Below the pieces are notes generated by a model, which searched no databases, was not told where the DNA came from, and worked only from the letters and a program-made list of their open reading frames with translations. A stretch of DNA of 64,000 nt. It comes from Helopsaltes ochotensis (taxonomy: Eukaryota; Chordata; Aves; Passeriformes; Locustellidae). Positions 1 to 12,400 of the stretch are shown in pieces. Position numbers and translations under genes: made by a program. The stretch lies in NCBI GenBank assembly GCA_013400155.1, contig VXBM01000043.1:1589900-1653899 (forward strand), written 5' to 3'. How positions within the stretch are numbered: the stretch's first letter is position 1; every line of letters starts with the position of its first letter.

Positions 1-245
1 CTGAGACAAACTGAAAGTACACATACAGAATTGTTATTCAGTGTTTGTAACTTCTAATGAAATACTTCAAAATTTCCTTAATTGATCATGCTTAACATTT
101 TAGTACTTTTTTTAAGTGGAATAAAAAATACTTTTTGAACAACAGTGCCAAAGGTCTATCTATAGTGGTTCAGCTGATGCTTTAAGAATATTTCTGACTT
201 GTTGGCTGGAAACTTTTTTGAAATAACCTTTTAAAATTTATTTAG

Positions 246-3200
246 GATCATGAAATTTCTACAGTTCTGCAGAGGCAACAACACCGAGTTCGTTATTCAG
301 AATCAGTGGAAACTGGATCTGTGATTTTTCCTGTTTCTGGTACAGTACTTTACATTTATGCTTTTACATCATAAAATCCAAAGAAGTACAAAGTCAGGCT
401 GCTCAGTTAGTTGTGGGCTACACTAAACTAAATAAAATCTGCCTTGTTGGAATGTCGTGCAGTAGTGGCAGGAGCTGTGCTATGATTGTATGTAAATCAG
501 AGGATGAAACAGGTAATGCTGGGGATTAAACACTTCCGTTGTATTTTTTTGGACATATTATAGAACAGCTACATGAGATTTGGTGATCATCAGCTGAACT
601 GCTCAGTAAATCCATGTTATGACTGAGCAAACATGCTAAATGCGCCTAACATCTAAGCTGCCATCAAGATCTTAAGTATACATGGCTGCAAATGTAAGAG
701 TGAACCAAGACCTTTGGCTTTCAACTTCCAAGTTGAATTTGCACAGCTGGTGGTAGCAGAGGAGGTGAGAAAAGGATTATATGAGTGGATTTGATTAGGA
801 AATCACTGAAACTGTAAATATGAAATAGCTGGTTTCCTTTTTAGAACAGAAGATATTCTAGACACATTGATGAGAACAGTTCGTCAGTTTTCCTGATCTT
901 TAAGGACTAGCACACATTGAGATAGACTCTTACATGCTCAGTTGTTAGCCCTCCTAAACTTCAGCCTTCTTAACTTTCCCTTTCAGAAACTGAAGTTGAC
1001 AGAGCTGTAAGTTCATTTTACATGGTAGACTGTTTAGCTAACTTTTAAGATTTTACAACTGTTTCTTCCATTTAGAAACAGGACTTCCTGTGCTTTTCAG
1101 TCAGCTTTTGCATTTGCCCCAAATTAATTCCGTTACGGCAGTTGCTTGTTCCTGAAGCATGTGCTCTCAAAGGCACTCGGATGTGTCTACTTGGAGGGGA
1201 TTGAATAGTTGGTGGTTTTTTGATGCTGTGGTAGAAAAATAACCTGAGATAGTTGTAGTTTTATCTTAAAACTACTAATCATCACTGGCCAAATCTCCCC
1301 ATCAGAGATGTGGAAATTCATTCACGTTCTGTTCCACTGTGTTTTAAACTAATGGGGGCTTTAAGACTTGTGCTTCCCAGTTTGTGGTGAGAACTTAATC
1401 CCATTACTGCCATGACCTGTACACTTACAGCAGTTTCCTCGATAGGCATTGCATTTATACTGTCAGACACTCAAGATTTGCTTAGGACAGGGGAAGAAGA
1501 GTTTTTCAAAAGAATTCAGAAGTTCATAAACATTCATCGGAACAGCTTTTTGGTTTTGTCAGCTGCTCTTCATGGACCAGAAGAATGGAGTGTCATGTTC
1601 AAGATTCAGAGAAGGTATGATTTCAGCATGAAACTGAACTTTATATTGCTAGGAAAAAATGAAATAGCACTCTCAGATTTGGAAATATTATTTTAAGAAT
1701 ACATAGGACAAGAGGCAATGGACAGAAACTGATGCACAGGAAATTTCACCTGAGTACGAGGAAGAACTTCTTCACTGTGAGGGTGACTCTGCACTGGCAC
1801 AGATTGCCCAGAGAAGGTGTGGAGTCTCCCTCACTTGAGATATTCCAGAACCATCTGGATGTAATCCTGTGCAGTGTGCTCTGGGATGTTGCTGCTTGAG
1901 CAGGGAGGTTGGAATTGACACACTGTGGTCCTTTCCAACCTTGCCCTTTGTGAATTATTTCAGGAATACACAAATTTTATTTTACTAATGCACTGTAAAA
2001 AAATTATTTAAAGCATTTGTTTATTAATAGCAAATAAAAAGAATACCAAGTGAATCAATCTGACATCACAGGTAACAAAAGTGGATGTTCCTCAACACGC
2101 AGCGAATAAGATTCCTTTCAATCATTTTAGGGCTATGTAATATAATTAAAGTTTTCTCTCAAATTGGAAAATTAGACAATTTTCTTAGCTCTGTAACCAT
2201 ATTTTCATGGTCATTCTCAAAACAGAACAGGCAAATTTACGTCATGAGAAAAGGCTTTACAATAAAGTGCAGATTTTTTTTACCAGCTTTTAAAATGTTT
2301 ATTTATTACACTGTGCTAGAAAAATTAAATAATCAATGTTATTTTACACGAAAAGTACAAAACTATATTAGAACTGGTTTAAAACTTTTATATCTGTTTT
2401 CTAATGAAATAAAAACTTGCATATTTTAGTACATACCTGCTGGCAACAGCAAAGATTATGCTCCATGCTTGTAGTCAGAATTATTTTCTTGTAGGTACAG
2501 TAGCCCTAACTGCAGTTGATTGTCATTCTTGGCCTCAAAGAAGTGACTATTCTAATGAAGTCTTTGATCTTTACCTCCTTGAGGTAACTTGCACCAGTTT
2601 CATTAAATCCTGGGCATACTGCCAAATGCTGATGAATAAAGTGTATGAGATGAAATCTAAGAGAAATCTATTACCCGTTTGTGAAAATGTTGTAAATTTT
2701 CATGAGAGGTTTTAGAAGTTCGGCCACCATTCAGCAAGACCATGTTATTCAGGCGATGGCAATGCTAATTCTCAATCTACTTTGTGGTTATGTACAATGG
2801 GGTGTTGTGCATATGCCGATCACTAAAATGTGATGGTTTGGAACTGTATTCCATTTGGCAAGTCAGTAATTTCATTAAAATAAAAAAATGTTTTTTTATT
2901 GCAAGCAATATCAAATTGATGTTGACAAGGGACAATTTTATATATAAATATCTATATATTTAAATACATGTGCATTTTTTACTACCTGGCAGCTTGAAGT
3001 TCTGCTATTGTTTGTAAATCACTGACTGAGCTTCTCCTGGTGGGGTGGAAATTTGTGCCATGTTCTTTGAAACTACAAGCCACCTGTTAGATCTGTTAAA
3101 AAACAAAGCCCCTTAGTATTGTCAGGTTGTCTTCAACTACGGTTTCTTTCTGCTTATCTATGGTTTTGCTGCAGTTGGGGAAGGATCATTTTTTTATTAT

Positions 3201-5355
3201 AATTAACAAGAAAATAGATATAAGATAAGATAAGATAAGAATAGATTCTTGTTAACAAATGAACACTTTATGTAGAGTTGTATATAGCATGGGGGAAGTG
3301 GGAGAAAAGAAGAGTTTATCATCACAGCTTAAATAAGCATTGCACAAATAACCTCAGTACATCTGTATGCTAAGTTTTAAACACCTTGGAGGAAAGGCCA
3401 GATATGTTCAAATGCCCAGTATTCTGTCTATCAATACAATTAATAACCCTAAATTTAGGCCTGCTGTTATAGGAAGCAAAACTATTTATAGAAATAGATT
3501 TTCATGGATGTAGGTAAGTACATGTAATTGTTTCTTTGTTGCACTTTGCTCATTCATGTTTTGTTTAGCCCATTCTAGTATTAGAAAAATTCCATCGATT
3601 TATTTCCCTAATCTCTAAATCCATCCCTTGTTCCTACATCACATTTTAGCAAAACTCACCAGGGACCTGAGTGCCTATGCTTAGAGAAGGACAGTGCCTG
3701 TACCATTTATTTTTGCTAATTAGAAGCAAGGGCAGACAAGTTCAGATGAGATACCTTACCAGCAGGAGGTCTTAATGTGAATGAGTCCAAGTCATCAGAC
3801 AGATTGCGGGGAAGAACAGGTGGCAGGCACAAGGGGAGGTCACAGGGGACTATGCAACTGAGCAGCTGGGCACTTCATCTGCATTATTCCAATTCATTTT
3901 GGTTATTTAAAATTCCTCATTCTTTGTTGTAAAGTCCCTCTCCTGTTTTAGCTCTACAACAGAAAACAGCAGCAAAGGTAATGTCATTGTGACTTAAGGT
4001 GCAGTTCTTAGGGAGAGGCTCTGTGCTCGCCTAAGCTTTGATGTCTCTCTTCCATAACCTCACTGAATGACAACTCAAGCTACTATTTTAAATCTTCAGA
4101 CCCCCTTCTCAACAATGAATGCATGTGAATAATGCTATTTATTGAAAGAATTCTTTTTAGGTTAAAGTATTGAGTGAACAACTCTTTACATGAAAGTAGT
4201 GAAATTATCCCACTATCTTAATTGTGTCTGGAATACAGGTTGTTTTATTTATAGTACACTACAAAGATTTAGTTCAGATTCTGAAGTATTTTTAGCACAG
4301 TGTTTTTAGATACTTCGCTGTGTTCTTCCACAGCCATAAAAACAACCCAAATATTTTTTGCTGCCACTGAGAAGTCTTCAGCGGTATCACAGAAGAGGGT
4401 TTAGCTCTCTCTGAATGTACACATGCTTAAGAAGTGCTGATTGATGGTTGAAGAGACCTAGATAAAGAACTGAGCCCTTCCAAATCCCACCTAAATAAGT
4501 AGTACAGAAATGGGACAGATGGCTTTACAAACAGCATGAATGCTGCACTTGCCCTTCAAGATAAAAGCAGCCTTCTCTGTGAGTAAAACTGCACACTAAA
4601 AAGCTGTTTACATCATGTGGGAATGCTGCTTGAGTGTTATGGCATAACAAATTAAATAGATATTCTAAAAGTGACCTTATTTATTTTATGTGCAGATTCC
4701 TGGGCAGCAATTTATGTGTAATACCAGTTCATAATCCTGCTGAAACTGTTAAATTAATGCTAACTATGGCTAAGGTAAGTCCAGTTGCATACACTTAAAA
4801 ATATTAGTGTGTTACTCAGGAAAACCAAGAACTATAAAATACTTGTTTTTTCTTAATGGAACTTTTTGTGTTATACTGACCACAATCCATTAATACACTA
4901 AGGTAGGACTGGTACTCTGCTGCATTAGCTGAGTCTTTAGACTACTGTTAAAGGTAACTTAATAGCTCTTAATAGCACCTAAGAAAAGAAATTAGATACT
5001 TAAGGGCTTGTTTGGCTCCTATTTACCATTGTTAAATTAGGATGTCTTCATTTACTGATAACTCCTGTTGAAATGCTATCACTTCTATGTACAGCATTCC
5101 TGAACACCTACTTCAGAACACACGATTCAAATTTCACTGCTGAATAATTTTGCATTTCTACTATTGGAAAAATAAAATGTTGAATATTCTATTACGTAAA
5201 AGATGCCTACTCATATTATTCTTCTTTTCTTTAAGAGAACTTCCAAGCCACAAGCAGATGATACTCGTTGCAAAATGGAAATGACAAAAGCCCAAATAAT
5301 AGAAAAAAGTCCAGTTTGGAAGATGCTTCAGGAGTATCAATCGCATTGTAATTAA
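246..5355 (+). CDS. SPO16: SPO16 (C1orf146 orthologue), meiotic crossover factor, 3' part, 4 coding exons
   Basis: The coding exons are 246-339, 1446-1614, 4696-4774 and 5236-5355 (TAA). All internal junctions are GT-AG and the phases join (1, 2, 0). The visible part is 154 residues, and human SPO16 has about 180, so the first coding segment lies off the left edge. Diagnostic stretches seen here are VRYSESVETGS, KFINIHRNSFLVLSAALHGP, NLCVIPVHNPAE and EKSPVWKMLQ, each matching human C1orf146 closely. From family knowledge, SPO16 pairs with SHOC1 (ZIP2-like) in an XPF-ERCC1-like complex. This complex binds branched recombination intermediates in meiotic nuclei and promotes synapsis and crossovers. 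Inference: the bird gene does the same. The bird C-terminus ends soon after the SPVWK motif, with a tail unlike the human one. The gene converges on GLMN, as in human. Confidence 0.93.
1707..1972 (+). mobile_element. CR1 LINE 3' fragment in SPO16 intron
   Basis: The segment reads as the familiar 3' untranslated end of a chicken-repeat-1 retrotransposon in plus orientation: an opening like GACAAGAGGCAATGG, then GAGGAAGAACTTCTTCACTG, a TGCCCAGAGA-type stretch, GAGATATTCCAGA and a TCCTTTCCAACC-type ending. It is 5'-truncated, as most CR1 copies are, and has diverged by point changes and small gaps. It starts about 90 bases downstream of a SPO16 exon. The 75-codon reading frame on its opposite strand (1746-1973) is an accident of the repeat. 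CR1 elements are abundant in birds and other reptiles, which supports the taxonomic call. Confidence 0.9.
1973..4695 (+). other. Rest of SPO16 intron, no gene seen
   Basis: This is AT-rich intron sequence between the exons ending at 1614 and starting at 4696. I see no conserved reading frame or RNA gene. It holds a short pentanucleotide microsatellite (3217-3241) and an AT-only patch near 2938-2965. The 114- and 85-codon open stretches at 2085 and 2458 have no recognisable protein family and lie in AT-rich, non-conserved-looking sequence. Confidence 0.7.
3217..3241. repeat. (TAAGA)n microsatellite
   Basis: Four perfect TAAGA units plus a partial unit. It is a short tandem repeat within the SPO16 intron, possibly length-polymorphic. 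Confidence 0.85.
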
Positions 5356-5609
5356 GTTAATATTTGAGGTTTTATTCATAAATAGAGTTGCTACATTTTA
5401 AACAAAATATAGAATGTTCTTTAAAATATAGTTACATTTCAAAAGGCTACATACAACATATGCATTCGGAATGAAAATTCATATTAAATAGCTGTACAGT
5501 GAAAAATACGCTTGATACCAAATGTGCTTTCTAGGGTTTAGTGGTTTAGCTGCGCTATAGAAAAGTCATCCCTACTTTTAACTTGGTTCTGACCTTACAG
5601 GCTCATCTG

Positions 5610-5615
5610 TTTATT
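5610..5615 (-). terminator. Candidate GLMN poly(A) signal
   Basis: An AATAAA on the minus strand about 770 bases past the GLMN stop. Nearer minus-strand ATTAAA hexamers (for example 5977-5982) are alternatives. If this site is used together with the SPO16 signal at 5946, the two mRNAs would overlap tail to tail. Confidence 0.25.
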
Positions 5616-5945
5616 AATAATTCCCCAAAATATTAGCTCTATCTTAAGGAAAACTGTATGCTTAAAGATAAGGATGATGAAAACAATTCCAAAATACAGT
5701 ATCCCTAAAAACAGCAGCTGTATGTATGCAGACTTACACTGTTTTTTAAACACAAGTGTTATCTGTTACATTACTAAGTTCTAACATGCTATTTGGCTCA
5801 AAGTTGATGTGTTTTTCTTTAAACCTGGTTTCCTTTGCCAGTGTTTTTACTATTTATAGATGGTATATTCTCTACTGTTATCTATCTGTACCTTACAGTC
5901 CTGTCTGCAAATGGAGAAGCTTGTCTGTCAACATTAAAATGAGCT

Positions 5946-5951
5946 AATAAA
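5946..5951 (+). terminator. Candidate SPO16 poly(A) signal
   Basis: An AATAAA hexamer 591 bases past the SPO16 stop, followed by a TG/T-rich stretch (CCTTGTGTTTC) that could act as the downstream element. An ATTAAA at 5483 is an earlier alternative. Not confirmed by transcript data. Confidence 0.3.
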
Positions 5952-6382
5952 AATACCTTGTGTTTCAACAGGGCTTTTTAATTAATGTTTCTTCAATAAC
6001 TTGATAAAAATCTTTTTAATTCACACCACCAGTCAGGAACTATTACCCAACAAATTCTGAAAATTAAAAAAAATAAATGCCTAACCATACCCCCTTGCCA
6101 CAGAGAAGAGCACCCCTGCTTTGGTTTTAGTTTCTAAACTTTAGAAAAAGCTTTAAATTCTGAAGAGGAGTAAATAGACCACATCTGCAAATCACATGCA
6201 AAAAGAGCAAAAGAAAGAAGAAGAAGAAAAAAAAAAAAGACTTAATGAAGAGCAGCATTTGCAGTTCTTCTGGAGGCCACTCTAAATTGCTCTTCTTTAA
6301 AGGACCGCAGCTCCTCTTGCAACTGAAGTCTCAGTCCAAATGATCTCATCAGGAGTATGTTAATTCAAACACTTCAGCTGCC

Positions 6383-6490
6383 TTAACTATTTTCATCCAT
6401 TACAGCTTTTGTTTTCACTTCAATGAGTTCCTCTACTCGAGCTAGAACACTTTCTATTAAATCAAATGTGAAGAGAGCTGAGTGTAAAAC
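6383..6490 (-). CDS. GLMN: GLMN terminal coding exon
   Basis: The acceptor TTTCAG is followed by a frame encoding VLHSALFTFDLIESVLARVE and then ELIEVKTKAVMDENS and TAA, 35 codons plus stop. It matches the human C-terminus until the last few residues (human ends NIGIK). In the family, this C-terminal helical region contributes to the RBX1-binding surface, so its conservation argues for a functional product. Confidence 0.94.
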   Translation of the reverse strand, partial: VLHSALFTFDLIESVLARVEELIEVKTKAVMDENS

Positions 6491-9400
6491 CTGAAATGAC
6501 AAGAAAGATGAGTGTTGTTTTGATTAGATTTTTTTTACCCATTTTACATTTTACTTTTATCTCCACATTGAAAGAAAAATGTCAATACTTCTGAGTGACT
6601 GAAGGGAAGTGCAAACTCACTTGAAGCTGCATTCCAGTAGTCATGGGAGGCATCTTTTCCCCACTAACAGTTACAGAGCAAACTGTGTTAGAACTCTGTG
6701 CCTCTGTAGAAGAAAACATGAAGAAACCAACATGACTCTTAGGATTAAAAGAATATTTTAAATATCAGCAATTCATGACAGTAATTGTTAAGAACAGAAA
6801 TCTAGGGATTGACAAAACACATGACGGGGGTGCTGAACCTTAAGAAGAAGATGGTTTGAGTTGGATGATATCTTTATACTTTGTATAACACAAATGCCTA
6901 CATTACTAAACAGGCAAGATCTGCAACTGGAACCAATTTTATAGAGCTCACATGCTCTTTGAATGGAAAAATAAAATGTTAACTGGCCCAGTTTTATTAC
7001 ATTCCTGGTATTTCCACATCCAGGGAGATAGTAGAAGGCTCTTTTGCTTGACTTAATGAATCCAGACATTAAATACTTATTTTGTTAAGAAAAGGCTGCA
7101 TGCTTCTCTGTTTCAGACAGATTACTTGCAGCAGGCTAAACTACAAGGACAGGTCTGAAAAATTAGGGGAAAACCTCTTACATTCAGACCAGAATATTTG
7201 AAATTCAACGTTATGCTTACAAAGACTAAACACTAGGGAAGAAAGCTATTTACTGTTACAAGTTAGATGTTCTCTCCCAAAGTCAAATCTTTTTATACTT
7301 TGTTGAAGGCTAGAGCAGTGTAAGAGGGACTTAAGAAAAAGCTTCCTGATTAATTTTGAAGGATTCCCTTTAGAAAGATATCCACAGGTTGTCTTGAGAA
7401 AAAAAATCCCCTTCTGTGCCTCATAAGTACATAGTTTGCAAAGGGAGAGGATAAGACTGGGGGCAAAAATCTGTATTGACATTTTTAGCAGCAGACACAA
7501 ATTCCTTGGGCTATCTTAATTATACTGAAGACCACAAGGAACAGAGGATCTGACATACAGAGAGATTGCCTAAAGCAGCTACAGCTCTTGTGCCCTGTGC
7601 AATGTGTCTGCTTAACCCAGTGCAAAATCTGATTCTGTGTGTCAGATTAAAAAGAAAAATAATGTATTAAAAGAAAATGAATGTAAGGCTCCGGGCTTTA
7701 GAGAGCACTGTGACTTATTTTTTCTCTTGTTAACCCTCCCACACCTGGTATGAAACCTAAGGGTTAGGTATTCAGAGAAACTTTGTTTCTCCTTTGTAAC
7801 ATTAAAATCAAAAGTATAAATGCAGAAGGACCTCTGAAGGTCTTCATGTGACAGTTCTATCAGGTTTCCATAAGATTTATACATGTGATGATAGGTAAGT
7901 TCAGATTTTTCTGATCAATTCTGAAATTTTTTAATACAGCAACTACTGAATTATTATTTGAAGTTTGGAATGGTGTCAACAGTCAAATAAAATCTGATCT
8001 ATGCAGCATTCACCAGTTCCCCATTTCCAAAGGATTACCAAAGTTTCTAGATATGAACAAAGCTAAGAACAAAAAACCAACAAAAACTTACCTTTTCTGT
8101 TTTCTTTCTTATTTTTTATTTCTGCTTCATAATGTGCTTTTGACATATTGAGTCCTACACGCAGTGGTTTTAAGAAATTCTGCTCTATCTTGCCAAGCGT
8201 GGTCCATACACCAGTCTGGTCAAACAGAACAGAGAAGGTTACAAACCGGTTTTAATGAAGCACTGCAATGCTAAGCTTTTGAGCACAAGTTTTTTGACTA
8301 GTCTTTATAACATACACTCCTGTGGTGGGAGGAAAAGAGAAAAAAATAATTCAGACACATGCATTTAAGAATGGACAGCACTGTGATGGATATTTAAGCT
8401 CCTTTTCCTCTCCCTTAATTATTTGTTGATTGGTCGATGTAGTAGTCAAAAAAAAAAAAAGGGGGGGGTGCAGAGGGAGGAAGGACTTCGTGTGCAGACT
8501 GGTAACTACAGCAATGGAAATGCACATTTTTGGCTTGTTCTTGTAAGCAAAGCTGAAAGAATCTTGATGTGTTGGAGGGGAGGTTTTAGGCCCTTTCTCA
8601 GGCTAGAATCTTTACAGCAAGTAAATGGCAATTGTAGGCTCCTCTCAGATAATTCAGCAGTAAAACAGAACAAATATTTGAATTAACATTCCTGAAGTAA
8701 CACTGACTTGTGATGCCAAATTAAAGTTGTGATAAATATCATGCTTCCCAAATGTCTATATTGCATTTTAAAAGCATTAACAATGTTACTGGATATGCTA
8801 CTCTCCCATCCTTCAGCACAGCAGCCACAGTGACAATGAAATTCTCCCCAGTTTGACATGGGTAGAAAGAGGGAGTTTACAATAATGGCATTCAGGACGC
8901 AGGAAGTGCAAGGAGAAGATGCTCAAAACCAAGGCTGTTCAGAGTTACAGAGAGGAAAATAAGACTGGGTTTGCTATAGAAGGAAAGAAATACAAAGCAG
9001 CCTTTGTGTCCTTGGATATAGGAGCCATTTATACAACTCCTTTCTTCAGGCAGTATCCTCAAAGGGTAGAATAAGGACGATAAAAATAAGGATTTTCAAT
9101 GTTAAATACAGTGAATCCACACACAACAGTGGAAAATTCACCAAATTTTAATACTAAGTAACACAGTTAACAGTTCAAAAAAGATCAGTAATTACTTCCA
9201 CCAGAATGTGGCTTAAAAAAGGAACTTTCTAGAAAAATTTATTTTTAAACTTGATTAATGAAAATGCTTGTTACACAGCAATAAAAATATCTGAACTGAC
9301 GTGAAAGGAGGCATTTTCTTTCTGCCTCACTTGCACTGTATGAAGAGAGACAGGGAGGAAGTCAAGAAGAACTGACAGAGGCTAAATTTAAGGGAAAATC

Positions 9401-12400
9401 TTCAGGAGATGTGATGCTATTTTTTCCTCAAACTGTATGGACATTCTTTTTTCCAGGTACTAGACAGCACTGTTAGAGCAGCTGAGTGCTAATGCATGTC
9501 ATTTTTTAATTAAGAATAAAAGAGGAATTCTTACTTTTCTTCCAAAGCTATGTATCTGCATGTAACTGAGTAGACCATCATGAGTCCTTAAACAGTAATC
9601 ACCCCTTAAATATGACAAACAGATAGAGTCTACCAATATTAACTAATTTCATAAATAGTAAAACAGAAATGCGCCCACTAAAAGCTATTTTTGCTTTTCA
9701 TTTTCATGACAGTTTTGGCAATCAGTACAAGTCATTTCACTGTTATTCTACTTAGATTAGTAACATTAGGCACTTACAAAATTTATTCCTAGATCTCAAA
9801 TTAGTCTAAAAGCAGATTTTTTTCTGCATTTTAGAAACCAGAAAATGATAATGTTGTATTATTATTGCTATAAACAAATCCACTTGGAGGTTTGAGAGAT
9901 ACCAGCAAATAAATAAGCAAAAATAACAACTTTTTCATTTGGGAATACTTGTTGGGTATGTGATTTTCTGATGATATACTCTAATGTTATGGGCACAGAT
10001 CACAGTTTAACAGGCAGAGTAAAAGGATGAGTTTGTTTATAGGAACAGTATATATGCAGACAAGTTCATCGAAAGGAAGGAACATATCATGTATTTCCTA
10101 ATGCGTTAATAAAAGCATCACTTCTGGGAAACTAACCACTGCAAAGAAAAATGCAAAACCCACGTTTTTTCAATCAAAGGTAACAGTGTTCATGTGAATC
10201 CACCTCTCAGCTAATCAATCATTTTCAAATCAAATAGTACCTACTTGAGTGTCACTTTCACAATCCTTAATGACTAAGTATCTCAGCAGATTTAATGATG
10301 CCATAATCCTGTGAATTAAAAACATACAGATACCTATTACCAGGATAGTAATTTTAATTGTCCATTAGCCAGACATGCTAGGAGTATCCATTTGTACAAA
10401 CCACCCATCTGTTGAGCAGTACAGCTCCACCTAGAGAGCACCAGAGTGCAGTGGTGTCCACACAACGGTTCACACTTCGCAAGTAAAACTGAACCTGGCA
10501 TCAGATTGAACAAGGCTGGTGACGGTGAGGGAAAGAGCTCTCTCAAGAAACAGAACCTTGTGACAGAATTTATAGTATGTATCACTGGTGATCCAAAGTT
10601 GATTTGAAACTAGTGTGACAATTTTGTTTATTACTCTACTGAACTTTCACTTTTGAGTGTGCTTTTTAAAATAATTGTTTTGCTTTTACCATATTTTTGA
10701 GCAGAAATTATTTATTGTTTTTTCCAGATAACAAGTACAGTTAAACATCATACTTCTGGGCTTTTTTAAGCAGGTATGTGTCCATCTGGACATTATCTCC
10801 CCATTGATTTACAAGCCCAAGCATCATCATATTACTTATATATGATATATTACTTACCCTATATACACAAGATTTTTCAGACCCATTTCAGTTTTGGGTT
10901 TTGGGGGGGTTTTGTTGTTTGGTTTTTTATTAATGCAATTATTGACTGTTCAGGTGGATCTGTAATCCTACTCATGAGATACTGGATTCCCAGTAGCAAT
11001 CTGTGAAACTGCCTCAAAGATGCCTTGCACCATAGGTTGCCTCTGATAATTGTTATTGCCCCGTATCATTAGACACCACACCACATTGCTCTTATTCCTC
11101 CAGCTGCTTCTGCAGAGAGCTGACAAACCATACATTCCTGAGGAAATAATGCTTTACCCATTAGTTATGTTATTTCACATCTGAAGTCTTACATCCTTGG
11201 GGAACAGAGGACATCCTTTTTTATTGTTAAAAATTAATGTAATGGCATTGTGACATTCTTCTATGCAGAGCTGGTTAAAATAAGTGACCATTTCCATTTC
11301 TAGTTCCAAAACCTTAAAATACATTGCTGTTGTCACCTCATTAATTACATGACAGCATACATCATTGCAGTAAGGTAGTTTAAAGTCTTTTTTAGTAATG
11401 AAGAAAGGAGAAAAGCTTTTAATTGTGATTACAACTCACCTGTCTGAATTTTGCAGAAGATCGGTCTCAGCACCTTCTGGAAGTGAAAGAACTAAATCTA
11501 GAAGGGAGATCAGGTGATGTCCTGTAAACCAAATGTTGTCATACTCCTTCTCAAAAAAGAAATACAAGAAGTTCAGCTGAGAGCAAAATTTAGGTCTTAA
11601 ATAATGTAACAATAATTTGCATAAAACAGAAAAGTTTAAAAAAATAAACACTGGAAGAAATGTTTTCTAATGTTGACTGTGAGTGAAGTACACAAACCAG
11701 CCACTTCATAATTTTAAAATTATTTGTCTTTTTGACAGCCAGGAAAGAAATGGAAGAAATGTTGTAAGAGAATTCTGAAGCTGCACAGTAAAAAGTTAAT
11801 CATTTAGTTTTAATTAATTTTCCCAACTATCTGGTATAATTATTATAAAATATGAGATTAAAGTGGCTTTGATCTAGCCCAGCCCTTCCTGATGGATTTA
11901 TCATTTTCAAAGCACTCATAATAAAATGCTGACTGTCATCATAAAAGCAAAGAAAAAAATAATAATTCTCCCCGGACTGTAATATTTGAATTATGTTTTA
12001 AAAATTAGGAATTGTGGGGATAAAACAATGTACTGAGCAGTTCCACTTTAAGAAAGGAATGTATTTTCAAGCACAGAAAATGTAATAACTTCTTAGCGAA
12101 ATACAGTAAGATAGTTCATTTAAAAATACAACTGTAAAATTATAACCTAAATATGCACAGACAGAAAATGCCAAAGTAATGTTTTTAATAGAATTTTCTA
12201 ATCTTATGTATCTTTCAAAGTGGATTTCTTTCAATGCATCACTTGAAGTTTAAGTTGTAGACATTTTCTCAATATCATACTGAGAGAATATTGAGAAAGC
12301 AACTTTTTTTTTATTGGTAACAGCCTCACCGTTAATGCTAAGTGAATCTGATCTTTTATGTTTTTAATAATGTATCCTTCCACACCAGCATGGTTGCTTG

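Larger units (their letters stand above)
5356..6382. other. Convergent SPO16/GLMN 3' UTR interval
   Basis: The SPO16 stop (5355) and the GLMN stop (minus strand, ending at 6383) are separated by 1,027 bases, so this interval must contain both 3' UTRs. No third gene is visible. Several AATAAA or ATTAAA hexamers occur on each strand. Plus-strand candidates are at 5483 and 5946. Minus-strand candidates are at 5371-5376, 5610-5615 and 5977-5982. The real cleavage sites cannot be decided from sequence alone. Confidence 0.75.

Noticed and set aside
1746..1973. 75-codon minus-strand reading frame
   Set aside because: It is antisense to a CR1 3' end and exists only because of the repeat.
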